64,000 nt of DNA, from assembly GCF_963583255.1 (NCBI RefSeq), contig NC_084806.1, forward strand, positions 24,240,735-24,304,734, in the 5' to 3' direction. The translations under genes and the position numbers were made by a program. Of the stretch, positions 1 through 10,827 are shown piece after piece. This DNA comes from Pyrus communis. Its lineage: Eukaryota > Streptophyta > Magnoliopsida > Rosales > Rosaceae. Every line of letters begins with the position of its first letter. Position 1 is the stretch's first letter. Under the pieces are notes generated by a model. The model worked only from the letters and a program-made list of their open reading frames with translations. It was not told where the DNA came from and made no database searches.

Positions 1-1
1 T

Positions 2-997
2 GCGTTGAAGTTGTGGAGACACTATCTTTACGGAGAGAAGTGTAGGATCTTCACAGATCACAAGAGTCTTCAGTATCTCTTCACCCAGAAGGAACTTAAT
101 CTTCGTCAACGGAGGTGGTTGGAGTTGCTCAGCGATTACGATTGCACGATTGATTATCACCCTGGTCGTGCGAACGTAATGGCCGATGCACTTAGCAGGA
201 AGTCACAGGGCCGTATCAATGCGTTGTACGCTAGTCGTATTCCTCTTTTGGTGGACTTGCGTGCTACGGGAGTAAGGTTAGAAGCAGAAGATCAAGAAGT
301 GGCGTTACTTGCTAATTTTCAAGTTAGGCCAATCTTAGTTGATCGGGTGCTTGAAGCTCAAGTAGCTGATGAGCAGATTCAAGAACTAATTCGAGCTCGA
401 GATCAAGGAAGGAGGCGAGATCTCAGAGTTCGTGATTCTGATGGCATGCTGATGTTAGAGGGTAGAATGTTCGTGCCTAGTAATACGGATTTGAAGAAGG
501 AAATTCTCGATGAAGCACATATCTCGGCTTATGCCATGTACCCAGGAACGACAAAAATGTATCATACCATTCGACCATTTTATTATTGGCCGGGTATAAA
601 AAGGGAGATAGCTGAGTATGTGAGCAATTGTGCTGTTTGTCAGCAGGTTAAAGCAGAAAGAAAGAAGCCGTTTGGATTGTTGCAGCCGCTTCCCGTTCCA
701 GAGTGGAAATGGGAAAATATCACTATGGATTTTGTGTACAAGTTGCCGCGTACACATAATGGCTTTGATGGCATTTGGGTGATCGTTGATCGGCTCACTA
801 AGTCGGCACATTTTATTCCAGTGAGACAGAAGTACTCTTTGAGCCGGTTAGCGGAATTGTTTATCTCAAAGGTTGTGAAGTACCATGGTGTCCCTGTGAG
901 TATTGTCTCGGATCGTGACCCACGATTTACATCGAAGTTTTGGGTAGCTTTTCAGGAAGCTTTGGGTACGAGACTACTTTACAGTACGGCATATCAT
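2..997 (+). CDS. Ty3/gypsy polyprotein, RNase H to integrase part (element A), cut by insertion
   Basis: This is the C-terminal part of a gag-pol polyprotein that copies and integrates the retrotransposon. The frame is open from the left edge, so the start lies outside the window. Visible in order: the end of RNase H ([10 protein letters not shown], then [16 protein letters not shown]), the integrase zinc-binding segment ending in [12 protein letters not shown], and the catalytic core with WENITMDFV (first Asp), [12 protein letters not shown] and [10 protein letters not shown] (second Asp). The frame stops at the first codon of an inserted LTR: the TGA at 998-1000 belongs to element C. The same frame resumes at 10833 with the missing Glu-bearing segment and the chromodomain. 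Without the insertion the frame would be uninterrupted, so A was probably coding-competent here until recently. Assignment to the chromovirus (Tekay/Del-like) branch rests on the chromodomain downstream and is confident. Confidence 0.93.
993..997. repeat. Target site duplication of element C, left copy (ATCAT)
   Basis: ATCAT directly precedes the left LTR and is repeated directly after the right LTR at 10828-10832. A perfect 5-bp duplication is the normal mark of LTR-retrotransposon integration and fixes both element ends. Confidence 0.95.
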
Positions 998-3377
998 TGA
1001 TAGGAGCATATTCATGCGACTTAAATAGCTTGTTCTCGTACATTTACGTTATGTTTCTTTAGTTATTTTAGTACTTTAAGCTATTTTCGTGTGTTTGTAG
1101 GTCCAAAGGGCTAAAGGAGCAAAAAGATGCATTTTGGAGACTTTTGGAGCACTTTTGGGCTAAGGACGGATAGCTTATGCTTGAAGCCAAAGTGTTGGAC
1201 GAAATTGAAGACCGAATTGGAGCCAAAGTGTTGGAACCTTGTTCTCTTTAGTTTTAGGACATTTAAACCTTTCCTAATCCCAATCATGCCATGCATAACA
1301 CACATCCATTCTAACACATTGTCATTGAACATGCATTTCCTTCATTAGTTAACCCACATGCACTTATCACTTATCATCACCACATATCATATCACTTAAT
1401 CACTTATCACTTATCATCACCACTTATCCACTTATCATATCATAACCACATATCATATCACTTATCACTTATCACTTATCACTTAACATAACATCCACCT
1501 ACTTCACCTACAACATCCACCTACTTCACCTACAACATCCACCCACTTCACCTACAACATCCACCCACTTCACCTACAACATCCACCTACTTCACCTACA
1601 ACATCCACCCACTTCACCTACAACATCCACCTACTTCACCTACAACATCCACTTCACCTACAACATCCACCTACTTCACCTACAACATCCACCTACTTCA
1701 CCTACAAATGACATAGCCATATGTTCCCTCCACTACTCCTATAAATACCCTTGCATTCATTCATTCATGAATCTCTCCATTTCACACACCACAACTAACA
1801 CAAACACTTCCCCTTAGAATCCAAAACCGTGAGTCCCCATTCCACCATTCCTCATCCATTTCCATAATTCCCCAAACCTCACCTTAGACCTTGTGCTACA
1901 ACAACGAGGAAGATAAGAGGGCCTAAACGTTCATACAATTCAAGTTTGAGTTGTTGGAATGTTTAGGTGTTTCTTTGATTTCAAAGTTTAAATTCAATTC
2001 TCTTTGTTTTGTACGTATGAGGAATGGAAGAGAAGAATGCCTAAACGTTCATACAATTCAAGTTTGAGTTGTTGGAATGTTTAGGTGTTTCTTTGATTTC
2101 AAAGTAATGAGGAACTAATCCCCCTTTAGCTAGGGGGTGATTCGAAACTATGTTTATACTTGCAATATGAATTGATTAACTTTCGTTGGAATTTCATAAG
2201 TTGTGGATTCAATTTGTTTAACCGTTTGATTGATAACTTATTTATGTATGTTTATTGAGAATGCGCGCTTAATTTTCATGCATGAATATGACGTTAGAAT
2301 ATATGTGAGTTTCACCTAATCGTTATGAACTTATATTCACAAGTAGTGGAGGTTGCTTATAAACAATCGCGTTAAATGAATTCTTGGCACGAGTTTCATG
2401 CTCATCATAGTAACGAATGCCTCGTCAACACTTATAGTTTTCAAAGAACTTAATGATTCTTGCTTGTATCTCTATTATGCAATTCATGTAGGGAACTTGT
2501 GAGGAATGCTTTGGGTTGTCGTATGCAATCATCCAATTCATTAACTTAAGGAAAACTTGACGGTTAATTTAAGCGGACCTAATTAACTTGGAGTGTTGAG
2601 AATTAATGATTTATTGAAATGCAATTGGAAATCGTTTTATTATGCAAGTATAACATGTATGGAGATGAACCCCTTAGCTAGCATTCATCCATTCAATTCC
2701 ATCACATTCATATTTACATTCTGTCTAGTTTATTAACTTGTTTCATTATTTCAATTTTCGTGAGCTTCCCATCTCTCCCCTTATAATCCAAACACCATTT
2801 TTCCATTCCCCTTCCACTTCTCCACCACTCCTCTTCCATTCCACACTTCCATCCCCCAAACCAATTATCCCTAGACCTTATTCTACAATAAAGAGGAAGA
2901 GAAGAGAGCCTAAACGTTCATACAATTCAAGTTTGAGTTGTTGGAATGTTTAGGCGTTTCTTTGATTTCAATTCTTTTTGTTTTGTATGAGGAACCAAGA
3001 ACCCCTTGGCTATTCCATCATCCATATTTTCATCATATTCATATTTACATTCTGTCTAGTTTATTAACTTGTTTCGTTATTTCAATTTTTGTCAAATCAA
3101 ACCCCCCCTTTACTTTCCTGTTCTTTAGTGCTTAGAATCTGTTTAGTTTATGTTTTAAAGTATTTTTTTGTTTTTGGTTTGTCTTAGTGTTTTAAACTTT
3201 AATTTTGCATTCTTTGAGTCTAGTTTAGTGTTTTAAACTTTATTTTACGTTTTTGAGTCAGTTTCCAAGAGATTTGCAATCCCTCCTAATCCCCGGTCCA
3301 GAACGATCCCTACTTATACATATACTACAATTTGACAAAAAGAGGGTTTAATTTGTGCGCGTATAAATCTCGCATCA
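998..3377 (+). repeat. 5' LTR of element C
   Basis: A 2380-bp LTR beginning TGATAGGAGCATATTCATGC and ending CTCGCATCA. It matches the right LTR (8799-10827) almost base for base from 998 to about 2443 (except one 22-bp repeat unit) and from about 2998 to 3377. Between these, 2444-2997 is 554 bp where the right LTR has 221 bp, mostly dissimilar. The left-specific part includes a further copy of a block also seen at about 1918-1983 and 2036-2104, with the shared text CCTAAACGTTCATACAATTC. The LTR contains a minisatellite (1490-1705) and a TATA-like CTATAAATACC at about 1739. Short ORFs inside it are not genes. Confidence 0.95.
1490..1705 (+). repeat. 22-bp minisatellite inside LTR of C (10 units)
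   Basis: Tandem units of 22 bp beginning AACATCCACC and ending TTCACCTAC, alternating between CCTACTTC and CCCACTTC variants, with one shortened 18-bp unit. Nine 22-mers plus one 18-mer give 216 bp. It is preceded by a looser run of CACTTATCA repeats (about 1360-1486). Confidence 0.93.
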
Positions 3378-3382
3378 AATTT

Positions 3383-3400
3383 TGGCGCCGTTGCCGGGGA
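3383..3400 (+). other. Primer binding site of element C, tRNA-Asp type
   Basis: TGGCGCCGTTGCCGGGGA lies 5 bases after the 5' LTR. It is complementary to the 3' end, including CCA, of plant tRNA-Asp (GUC), so reverse transcription is predicted to be primed by tRNA-Asp. Such sites are common in Tat/Athila-type plant Ty3/gypsy elements. Confidence 0.9.
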
Positions 3401-3555
3401 GTAGCAACTTTGCTAATCCCTTGGTTCTTTTCTTTTTTTTTTGGTTTAGTTGTTTTCGTTTTAGTTTCTAACTTAGTGTTGTTTTCTTTATTTGTTGTTA
3501 CTTTTGATATTTGATTTAGTTCTTTCTTTGATTTTAGGTACTAGAGAAGTAAGAT

Positions 3556-4890
3556 ATGGATTTTGCTAGCATTCAAGCTCAATTGGCAAATCTTACTTCT
3601 AAATTGTCGCCGTATGCCGAAAGGACCACAATGCAGAGTGTCCCTACATTTGGTGCTTCATATAGGCAAGGATTTCAAGCCAATCAATGTCCACAAAGAG
3701 ATTGGAGGGATCATTCAAACTCTATATGGTGGGAAGATCAACAAGTTCAACGTGAAGCATATTGGCAACCATATGAGGAGTTCTATTCAAGACCTATGCA
3801 GCCACCACAACTTCATATGCAATATGCTCAATTAAATTCAAGTTCGCCAATAGATTATATTCAAATTCTTAATGAAATAAATTCTTTGGCGCAGGGGTCA
3901 CAAAATCAAGCCAAGGAGGCTCAACAAGAAGCATATTGGCAACCATATGAGGAGTTCAATACAACACCTATGCAGCCACCACAACCTCCCCCACAACAAT
4001 TCCAATCAAGTTCAAGTATGTCCATGGATAATGATAAAAAATTTCAATTACTAACCTCTTTGACGCAGGACGAACAAAATCAAGACAAGAAGTTGGGTAA
4101 ATTGGACGAGCAATTTGGGCAGATTATGGAGTTCATGAAACAAATTCAAGAGCAAAGTGAACTCTCCAACTCAACTATTGAAAACTCAAAGGAAGATTTT
4201 GAAATCCATAATGCTATCACTTTGGGAAGTGCTATGGAGGTTGGAGCTGACCTAAAAATGTCCAAACATAGCCTAGAAGTGGATGAAGAGCTGCTAATTG
4301 AGGAGGAGGAAGAAGACATGCACACGGCAAGGGTAGAACAACCCTTGCCGCAGCCCCCTAAGCCCTCTAAACCACCCACCACCAGTAAGGACGTCCCAAT
4401 TCCATGTTATTCTGATGTTATTCCACCCAATGTCCCTTTTCCTAGCAGGTTTTTGATTCCCAACCAAGAAGAGAGTAAAAAGGACATCGTGGAAGCCTTC
4501 CCAAAGGAGCAAAATGCTATTCAAATTCTTGGTGCAACACAGCAAGTTTTAGATGGTGTTGAATTCTTCAAAGAACTTTGTACACCAAGAAGAATGATTC
4601 AAGAGAAGGTAGTGGTTGGAGAAGATGTAGAAGGCATCAAAAAGGACATATTTGAAACCACAATTCCCAAGGAAGTTGGATTTTATGACACGGGACAAAT
4701 CATAACTTTCGAAGGGGTGTTTATTCTGGAGTTCATTTTGGAGCACACAGGTAAGCCGCCTCCCCGAATTTCAATTTTCTTTTATACTAACATGTGGTTA
4801 ATGATTCAGGCACCCAATCTGGAATTTAAACTATTACCGGATCATTTCAAGTATCACCGCCCATTCAAAGATAAATTCCATGCCGTTTGA
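3556..4890 (+). CDS. Gag-like protein of element C (no pol follows)
   Basis: An intact 444-codon frame from the ATG at 3556, just after the leader. The N-terminus (MDFASIQAQLANLTSKL) suggests a coiled coil. A Q- and P-rich region follows with an internal duplication: EAYWQPYEEF occurs twice, 58 residues apart. Next come an acidic stretch (LLIEEEEEDM), a proline-rich linker (QPLPQPPKPSKPP) and a C-terminal part (PNVPFPSRF ... FFKELCTPRR) that resembles the gag-protease linker of plant Ty3/gypsy polyproteins. I see no CCHC knuckle, protease active site, reverse transcriptase or integrase. It is best read as a rearranged structural protein of a non-autonomous element, possibly helping packaging. 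The LTRs are young, so the frame may be under selection or simply recent. Confidence 0.75.
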   Translation: MDFASIQAQLANLTSKLSPYAERTTMQSVPTFGASYRQGFQANQCPQRDWRDHSNSIWWEDQQVQREAYWQPYEEFYSRPMQPPQLHMQYAQLNSSSPIDYIQILNEINSLAQGSQNQAKEAQQEAYWQPYEEFNTTPMQPPQPPPQQFQSSSSMSMDNDKKFQLLTSLTQDEQNQDKKLGKLDEQFGQIMEFMKQIQEQSELSNSTIENSKEDFEIHNAITLGSAMEVGADLKMSKHSLEVDEELLIEEEEEDMHTARVEQPLPQPPKPSKPPTTSKDVPIPCYSDVIPPNVPFPSRFLIPNQEESKKDIVEAFPKEQNAIQILGATQQVLDGVEFFKELCTPRRMIQEKVVVGEDVEGIKKDIFETTIPKEVGFYDTGQIITFEGVFILEFILEHTGKPPPRISIFFYTNMWLMIQAPNLEFKLLPDHFKYHRPFKDKFHAV

Positions 4891-4899
4891 TTTTATTTA

Positions 4900-4902
<3 letters not shown>

Positions 4903-4931
<29 letters not shown>
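4903..4931 (+). repeat. Poly(A) tract of 29 bases between the sense and antisense ORFs
   Basis: An uninterrupted run of 29 A on the plus strand. It starts 12 bases after the gag-like stop codon and ends 28 bases before the stop of the antisense ORF. On the antisense strand it reads as poly(T), so it is not the tail of an antisense transcript. It could be the fossil tail of a gag-like transcript or simple slippage. Confidence 0.9.
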
Positions 4932-4933
<2 letters not shown>

Positions 4934-4959
4934 TACTAAACATGGAGAAAGGTGGAGCT

Positions 4960-5631
4960 TCACAAAGGTTGTTTACGTGAAGCCCCACTACGAGGCGCAG
5001 AAGCGGAAGGCGCAGAAGCGGGAGGCATAGAAGCGGGAGGCATCGGAGCGGAAGCCATCGGAGCGGGAGGCATCGGAGCTAGAGCATTCCAGGCCTCAAT
5101 ACTTGGCCAAGCGCTGGATGACCCAGGAAAAAGGTGCCTTTGGAGATAAGACGCAAGCCTTTGACGGTCATTGTGAATTCGACCCTCAGATTCTTGCAGC
5201 TCATCAAGCTTCCTCTTCATGCCCGACGAATAGTTATTTGCAAGCACATGCAAACTTCTATTCTCATACTTAAGCTGCTGGATCTCCTGCTTGAGATTTT
5301 CCACCTCTGCCATCAATGATTCCACCTGACGGGAGCGGGCAAGCAGGCGTTGGCCCATGTTGGACACAGAACTCGCCCACTGAACACTAAGTGCGAGGGA
5401 CTCTTGAACGGCCAACTCATCGGACCGTCCTGACAGCAGCCTACTATCTTTTGGAGTGAGGAGGTTCCTAGCTACTATTGTAGCTGTTGTGGCGTCCTGC
5501 ATCACAGAGTCTTCACCTGAAAGAGGACCGTTAGAAGATAAAAAAGAAGGACGCCATACATTACCTTGACGGGGCGCAACCGGATCGCTGCTGAGACTCA
5601 AATCTAAGCTAAGGTTCGATGAGTTTGCCAT
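4960..5631 (-). CDS. Antisense extra ORF of element C, coiled-coil protein
   Basis: An intact 223-codon frame on the strand opposite to gag. Residues 1-40 are Ser/Leu-rich (MANSSNLSLDLSLSSD). The middle, about residues 95-160, has heptad spacing typical of a coiled coil (SLMAEVENLKQEIQQLKYEN). The tail, about 185-215, is an Ala/Pro/Ser/Met low-complexity run of APMPPA-like repeats. No catalytic motif or transmembrane segment is visible. Antisense extra ORFs between the coding part and the 3' LTR are known from plant Ty3/gypsy elements of the Tat group, with unclear function. Opposite it on the plus strand there is only composition-driven short reading. The ATG at 5629-5631 is the first in frame. 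Function is unknown: a captured host fragment or an element-specific factor are both possible. Confidence 0.7.
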   Translation of the reverse strand: MANSSNLSLDLSLSSDPVAPRQGNVWRPSFLSSNGPLSGEDSVMQDATTATIVARNLLTPKDSRLLSGRSDELAVQESLALSVQWASSVSNMGQRLLARSRQVESLMAEVENLKQEIQQLKYENRSLHVLANNYSSGMKRKLDELQESEGRIHNDRQRLASYLQRHLFPGSSSAWPSIEAWNALAPMPPAPMASAPMPPASMPPASAPSASAPRSGASRKQPL

Positions 5632-5808
5632 TTTTTTTCAAAAGTGTTCAAACAGAATGGGTGGATGGAGTTAAATTTCGAAGGGCCGGAGACGATTTTC
5701 AAGAATGGGAATTCTTCAGAGTGTGTTTGTGGCGGTGATCGATACCTCAATAAGAAGCCAAGGCGACGCGTCCACCGATTCAAAAAGCCGGAATTTCCGG
5801 CGTAATTT

Positions 5809-5983
5809 AGGCGACGCTTTCTCAGCTTTTCAGAAGACGTGTTCAACTTTGTCAAAAGAGTTCTTCTTTTCAGACAACACGTGGAGGCCATCATCGCAAC
5901 TACACATCTTTAGCCGACAAGCGCAAAGTTCGGCGACGCTTTCTCAGCTTTTCAGAAGACGCGTGCAGCTTTGTCAAAAGGAG
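5809..5983. repeat. Direct repeat pair upstream of the antisense ORF in C
   Basis: A segment of about 50 bp (GGCGACGCTTTCTCAGCTTT onward) at 5809 recurs at about 5931 with a few changes. Just to the right, 6005-6095 holds about four degenerate units around TCAGAAATCGAAGGGGCG. Both lie upstream of the antisense ORF start, where its promoter or leader would be. A TATATAGAG sequence is present on the minus strand near 6173-6181. Confidence 0.7.
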
Positions 5984-6095
5984 CCGCATCAGCACTACCA
6001 CGTGTCGTTCAGAAAGCGAAGGGGCGTCGTTCAGAAATCGAAGGGGCGCCTGCTCAGAAATCGAAGAGGCGTATTCAGAGATCGAAGAGGCGCCA

Positions 6096-7972
6096 CTATT
6101 TCAAAAAGCCGGAATTGCGGGATCAAAACGTTTGTCGACAAGGGTAAAAAGTACCACCACTTGATATTATCTCTATATATGTCGACCTTCGTCTTTTATG
6201 GCAGGGCAAACCTGAAGAAAATGCCCAACTCTCCCTCACCTCTGAGGGCGCACTCCCAGCAAAGCCTTTCGAAATACTCAATTTTTTATTCTTCCCCAAA
6301 GATGATACCAGATGCCTGGAGTAAAGATGACCCAGGAGGAAATACATGTGCTGATTCATGCACCGCTTCTTCAAAAGCAAAGGTATCTCATATCATCAAG
6401 GTCAAAAGCAAAAGTATCTCATATCATGCTCTTTCCCTGTCTTTTTCTTTGTCCTTGTTCTTACTCGCATGGCAAAGTAAAAGAAGCAATCAGCCGGCAC
6501 TTGGAGTCAATCTTCCGATCTGGAGCCAACTGCCTGGAACCTATTCCTGATTGCTTACCTAGCGTTGCTCTCGAGTAGTCATCTTCAACGGTTGATACAC
6601 TTCCGGAGAAGGGACCACTTCTGCAAAGGGGAGCGAGTAAGGCAAGTGAAAATGATACATTGAAGCATGTGGAGACAAACTTAGGCTGAGTTATCCTCCA
6701 ACCCTTTTCAATACGAATTGGAAAGATTGAACAAAGAAACAGACCAAAGGAGTAAGCTCAGACCTTCGGAGGAGACCAAAAGAACCATCCTGCTGCCCAG
6801 TTCAAGAAGTAGCACAAAGGAAAATCAACGATGGGCAGAAACCAGTTCAAGAGTAACCCTGTGGAATCACAAAGATCAAAGCCTCAATGCAATTACCAAG
6901 GAGAAGATGGAATTTACACTCTATAACCAGATTTGCGTCTCTAAACTCTTCTCTTTGTTAATTACATTATGCCATGTTTAATATGTTTAGTTGCTTTTTG
7001 TGTGTTTACTTATGTTTTGTGTGAATCTATGCTTAAAACATTGAGGACAATGTTTGATTTAAGTGTGGGGGGGGGGGGGGGGTAACTAAAGTATTTTGAT
7101 GCAAATTCGTAGGGTTTTATCCACCATAACTTCTAATGTTGTTCCTTGCTGTTTTAAGGTGTTTTTAAGTTGTTTTAGAGTGTTTTAGTGTGTTTTGTTT
7201 TATAATTCGAAAATCCCATAAAAATTTGAAAAATTGTTTTGAAAAACCCAAAAAGAGTTGTTTTAAAAGTCGTTTTTGTGTGTTTGTGTCTTAGGGTACC
7301 TTCCAACACAATGATAAGGATTTGGTTTATAATTGCATGACGGTTAGAAAGTGTTATAAACATAGAGAAAAGTTTGATTTACTCTTGGTATATGCTTGGT
7401 TATGGTTATAATGTATGACTTGACATGCAATCATAAAAGAAAAATTCGTTTTTGTAACATGCTTGAAGGAAGAAACTCAAACAAACGCTACATCCCTGTG
7501 AGACTCGAGCCATTACTTTCTATGGAGAGTTATTTTCTGTGATTCTTTATTTTCTAAAGTTGTTGCATGATCTCATTATTCCTTGCTTGGTTGCTACTTA
7601 GAATGCAATTGTATCATGATAGAACTAAATGCTAGAACTCATGCCCATTTCATTCAAAGCATGTTATTGATTTGCATAACACATATTCAAGAAGAAGTTG
7701 TGTAGTGACCACCACCATAGCCAAATAGCCTTACTTCCCATACTTCATATATGTTGTAAGTTTTAACCCCGTTGAGCCTTGTTTAGCCTTTATTCTTTGT
7801 TTACCCACATTTTCCTCACCTAGCCTAGTTTAGGACAATCCCCACCCTTGTTCTTAAAAGATAGTGAGCATGACTTAATTGAATTCCTTTTGAGTTACAT
7901 TATGAAAGAAAATAAGTGTGGGGGAGAGAATGTTTAAGTGTTGATGTTTTGAGATTCAAAAGAAAAGAAAAA

Positions 7973-8004
<32 letters not shown>

Positions 8005-8783
8005 AAAAAAAAAAAGAGCTTGAAAAAAAAAAAAAAAAAAAAAAAATGAAAGAATAAGTGATTGAAGAAAGGTTCCAAAACACCAATTCTGGGCGTAAAT
8101 TGTCTAAATTCTCCCTTTTTGTTCAAAAGTTGAGTTTTCATTCAAAAGTGAATTCTAAGTTGATTCAAATGCTTTGCTCACTATTTCTTTAAAAACCTTT
8201 GTTTTCCATATCCCTTCTTTGTTATCCACATACCCCAAGCCCCGTTACAACCCTTGACTTCTATCTTCAGTGTTGTGTATTTCAATTTGTGGAGTTTGAA
8301 CTTGGTATGAGCATATGGTATCACTGGTTCTCGCGTCTAAGTAGTAGCATTCCATTCATGAGATCATATCTAAACATGCTTATTAACTCCAGAAATTGCT
8401 TCCTTTGAAATACATATATGTGAGTGTTCGTTTTTATGATTACATCAATCTTCTCACATATAACTAGTTTAGGGTGTGTAGTCAGAAAATCTGTGTGAAA
8501 AACGAAAGCATATCTTGTAAGGAATTGAGCAAATTCTCTAAGGCATGTTACTACATTCAAAATATAGTTTTAAATGCTTAATTGTGAATTAGTATGTGGT
8601 GACTATGATTAAGAATGTACTTAAGTGTCAAGATGGCTAAAATCTGTGGGAATAATGATTTTTAACTTGTCTTGTGCATTGGAAATCCGTGAGACGATTG
8701 TTGGAAGGTGTAGGTTGTGTTTTGTTCGTTTTGTCTAGTTTCGTGTTCTTTTGTTTTGTTTTGCTCGAGGACTAGCAAAATAT
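6096..8783 (+). other. Non-coding 3' internal region of element C
   Basis: About 2.7 kb with no convincing coding sequence. It contains low-complexity A-rich runs (7963-8046) and two internal copies of the polypurine-like motif AAGTGTGGGGG (7061-7082, with a long G run, and 7913-7926). Long non-coding stretches before the 3' LTR are usual in Tat/Athila-type elements. The frames at 5705-6550 and 6718-6981 lack recognisable domains and are not called as genes. Confidence 0.75.
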
Positions 8784-8798
8784 AAGTGTGGGGGTATT
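8784..8798 (+). other. Polypurine tract of element C
   Basis: AAGTGTGGGGGTATT directly abuts the TGATAGG start of the 3' LTR. It is the expected primer for plus-strand DNA synthesis. The core repeats at 7061 and 7913. Confidence 0.88.
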
Positions 8799-10827
8799 TG
8801 ATAGGAGCATATTCATGCGACTTAAATAGCTTGTTCTCGTACATTTACGTTATGTTTCTTTAGTTATTTTAGTACTTTAAGCTATTTTCGTGTGTTTGTA
8901 GGTCCAAAGGGCTAAAGGAGCAAAAAGATGCATTTTGGAGACTTTTGGAGCACTTTTGGGCTAAGGACGGATAGCTTATGCTTGAAGCCAAAGTGTTGGA
9001 CGAAATTGAAGACCGAATTGGAGCCAAAGTGTTGGAACCTTGTTCTCTTTAGTTTTAGGACATTTAAACCTTTCCTAATCCCAATCATGCCATGCATAAC
9101 ACACATCCATTCTAACACATTGTCATTGAACATGCATTTCCTTCATTAGTTAACCCACATGCACTTATCACTTATCATCACCACATATCATATCACTTAA
9201 TCACTTATCACTTATCATCACCACTTATCCACTTATCATATCATAACCACATATCATATCACTTATCACTTATCACTTATCACTTAACATAACATCCACC
9301 TACTTCACCTACAACATCCACCTACTTCACCTACAACATCCACCCACTTCACCTACAACATCCACCTACTTCACCTACAACATCCACCCACTTCACCTAC
9401 AACATCCACCTACTTCACCTACAACATCCACTTCACCTACAACATCCACCTACTTCACCTACAACATCCACCTACTTCACCTACAAATGACATAGCCATA
9501 TGTTCCCTCCACTACTCCTATAAATACCCTTGCATTCATTCATTCATGAATCTCTCCATTTCACACACCACAACTAACACAAACACTTCCCCTTAGAATC
9601 CAAAACCGTGAGTCCCCATTCCACCATTCCTCATCCATTTCCATAATTCCCCAAACCTCACCTTAGACCTTGTGCTACAACAACGAGGAAGATAAGAGGG
9701 CCTAAACGTTCATACAATTCAAGTTTGAGTTGTTGGAATGTTTAGGTGTTTCTTTGATTTCAAAGTTTAAATTCAATTCTCTTTGTTTTGTACGTATGAG
9801 GAATGGAAGAGAAGAATGCCTAAACGTTCATACAATTCAAGTTTGAGTTGTTGGAATGTTTAGGTGTTTCTTTGATTTCAAAGTAATGAGGAACTAATCC
9901 CCCTTTAGCTAGGGGGTGATTCGAAACTATGTTTATACTTGCAATATGAATTGATTAACTTTCGTTGGAATTTCATAAGTTGTGGATTCAATTTGTTTAA
10001 CCGTTTGATTGATAACTTATTTATGTATGTTTATTGAGAATGCGCGCTTAATTTTCATGCATGAATATGACGTTAGAATATATGTGAGTTTCACCTAATC
10101 GTTATGAACTTATATTCACAAGTAGTGGAGGTTGCTTATAAACAATCGCGTTAAATGAATTCTTGGCACGAGTTTCATGCTCATCATAGTAACGAATGCC
10201 TCGTCAACACTTATAGTTTTCATAATACTTAATGATCTTTGATGGTGTCTTTATTGTGCTGTTCACGTAAAGGACTTTTGGAGAATGTGGTGAATTGCGT
10301 TGCGCTAACCCATCCAATTCATTAACTTAAGGAAAACTTGACGGTTAATTTAAGCGGACCTAATTAACCCGGGGCGTTGAGTTTCATAATTTATCGAATG
10401 ACCAACTGAGAATCAATCTTGTATGCAAGTGTAACATGTGTGGAGAAGAACCCCTTGGCTATTCCATCATCCATATTTTCATCATATTCATATTTACATT
10501 CTGTCTAGTTTATTAACTTGTTTCGTTATTTCAATTTTTGTCAAATCAAACCCCCCCTTTACTTTCCTGTTCTTTAGTGCTTAGAATCTGTTTAGTTTAT
10601 GTTTTAAAGTATTTTTTTTGTTTTTGGTTTGTCTTAGTGTTTTAAACTTTAATTTTGCATTCTTTGAGTCTAGTTTAGTGTTTTAAACTTTATTTTACGT
10701 TTTTGAGTCAGTTTCCAAGAGATTTGCAATCCCTCCTAATCCCCGGTCCAGAACGATCCCTACTTATACATATACTACAATTTGACAAAAAGAGGGTTTA
10801 ATTTGTGCGCGTATAAATCTCGCATCA
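8799..10827 (+). repeat. 3' LTR of element C
   Basis: A 2029-bp LTR, TGATAGGAGC...CGCATCA, paired with 998-3377. Its minisatellite (9291-9484) has eight 22-mers plus the 18-mer, one unit fewer than the left copy. From 10223 to 10443 it carries 221 bp that differ from the left LTR, apart from a shared island of roughly 45 bp at about 10321-10367. Outside this patch only single-base changes are visible, such as a T-run difference near 10615. Confidence 0.95.

Noticed and set aside
1490..1705. Regular short repeats resembling a CRISPR-like array
   Set aside because: Units are head-to-tail without unique spacers, in both LTRs of a plant retrotransposon; it is a minisatellite.
5705..6550. 281-codon plus-strand frame opposite and left of the antisense ORF region of C
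   Set aside because: Composition is driven by repeats (5809-5983, 6005-6095), no domain is visible, and it crosses non-coding element sequence.
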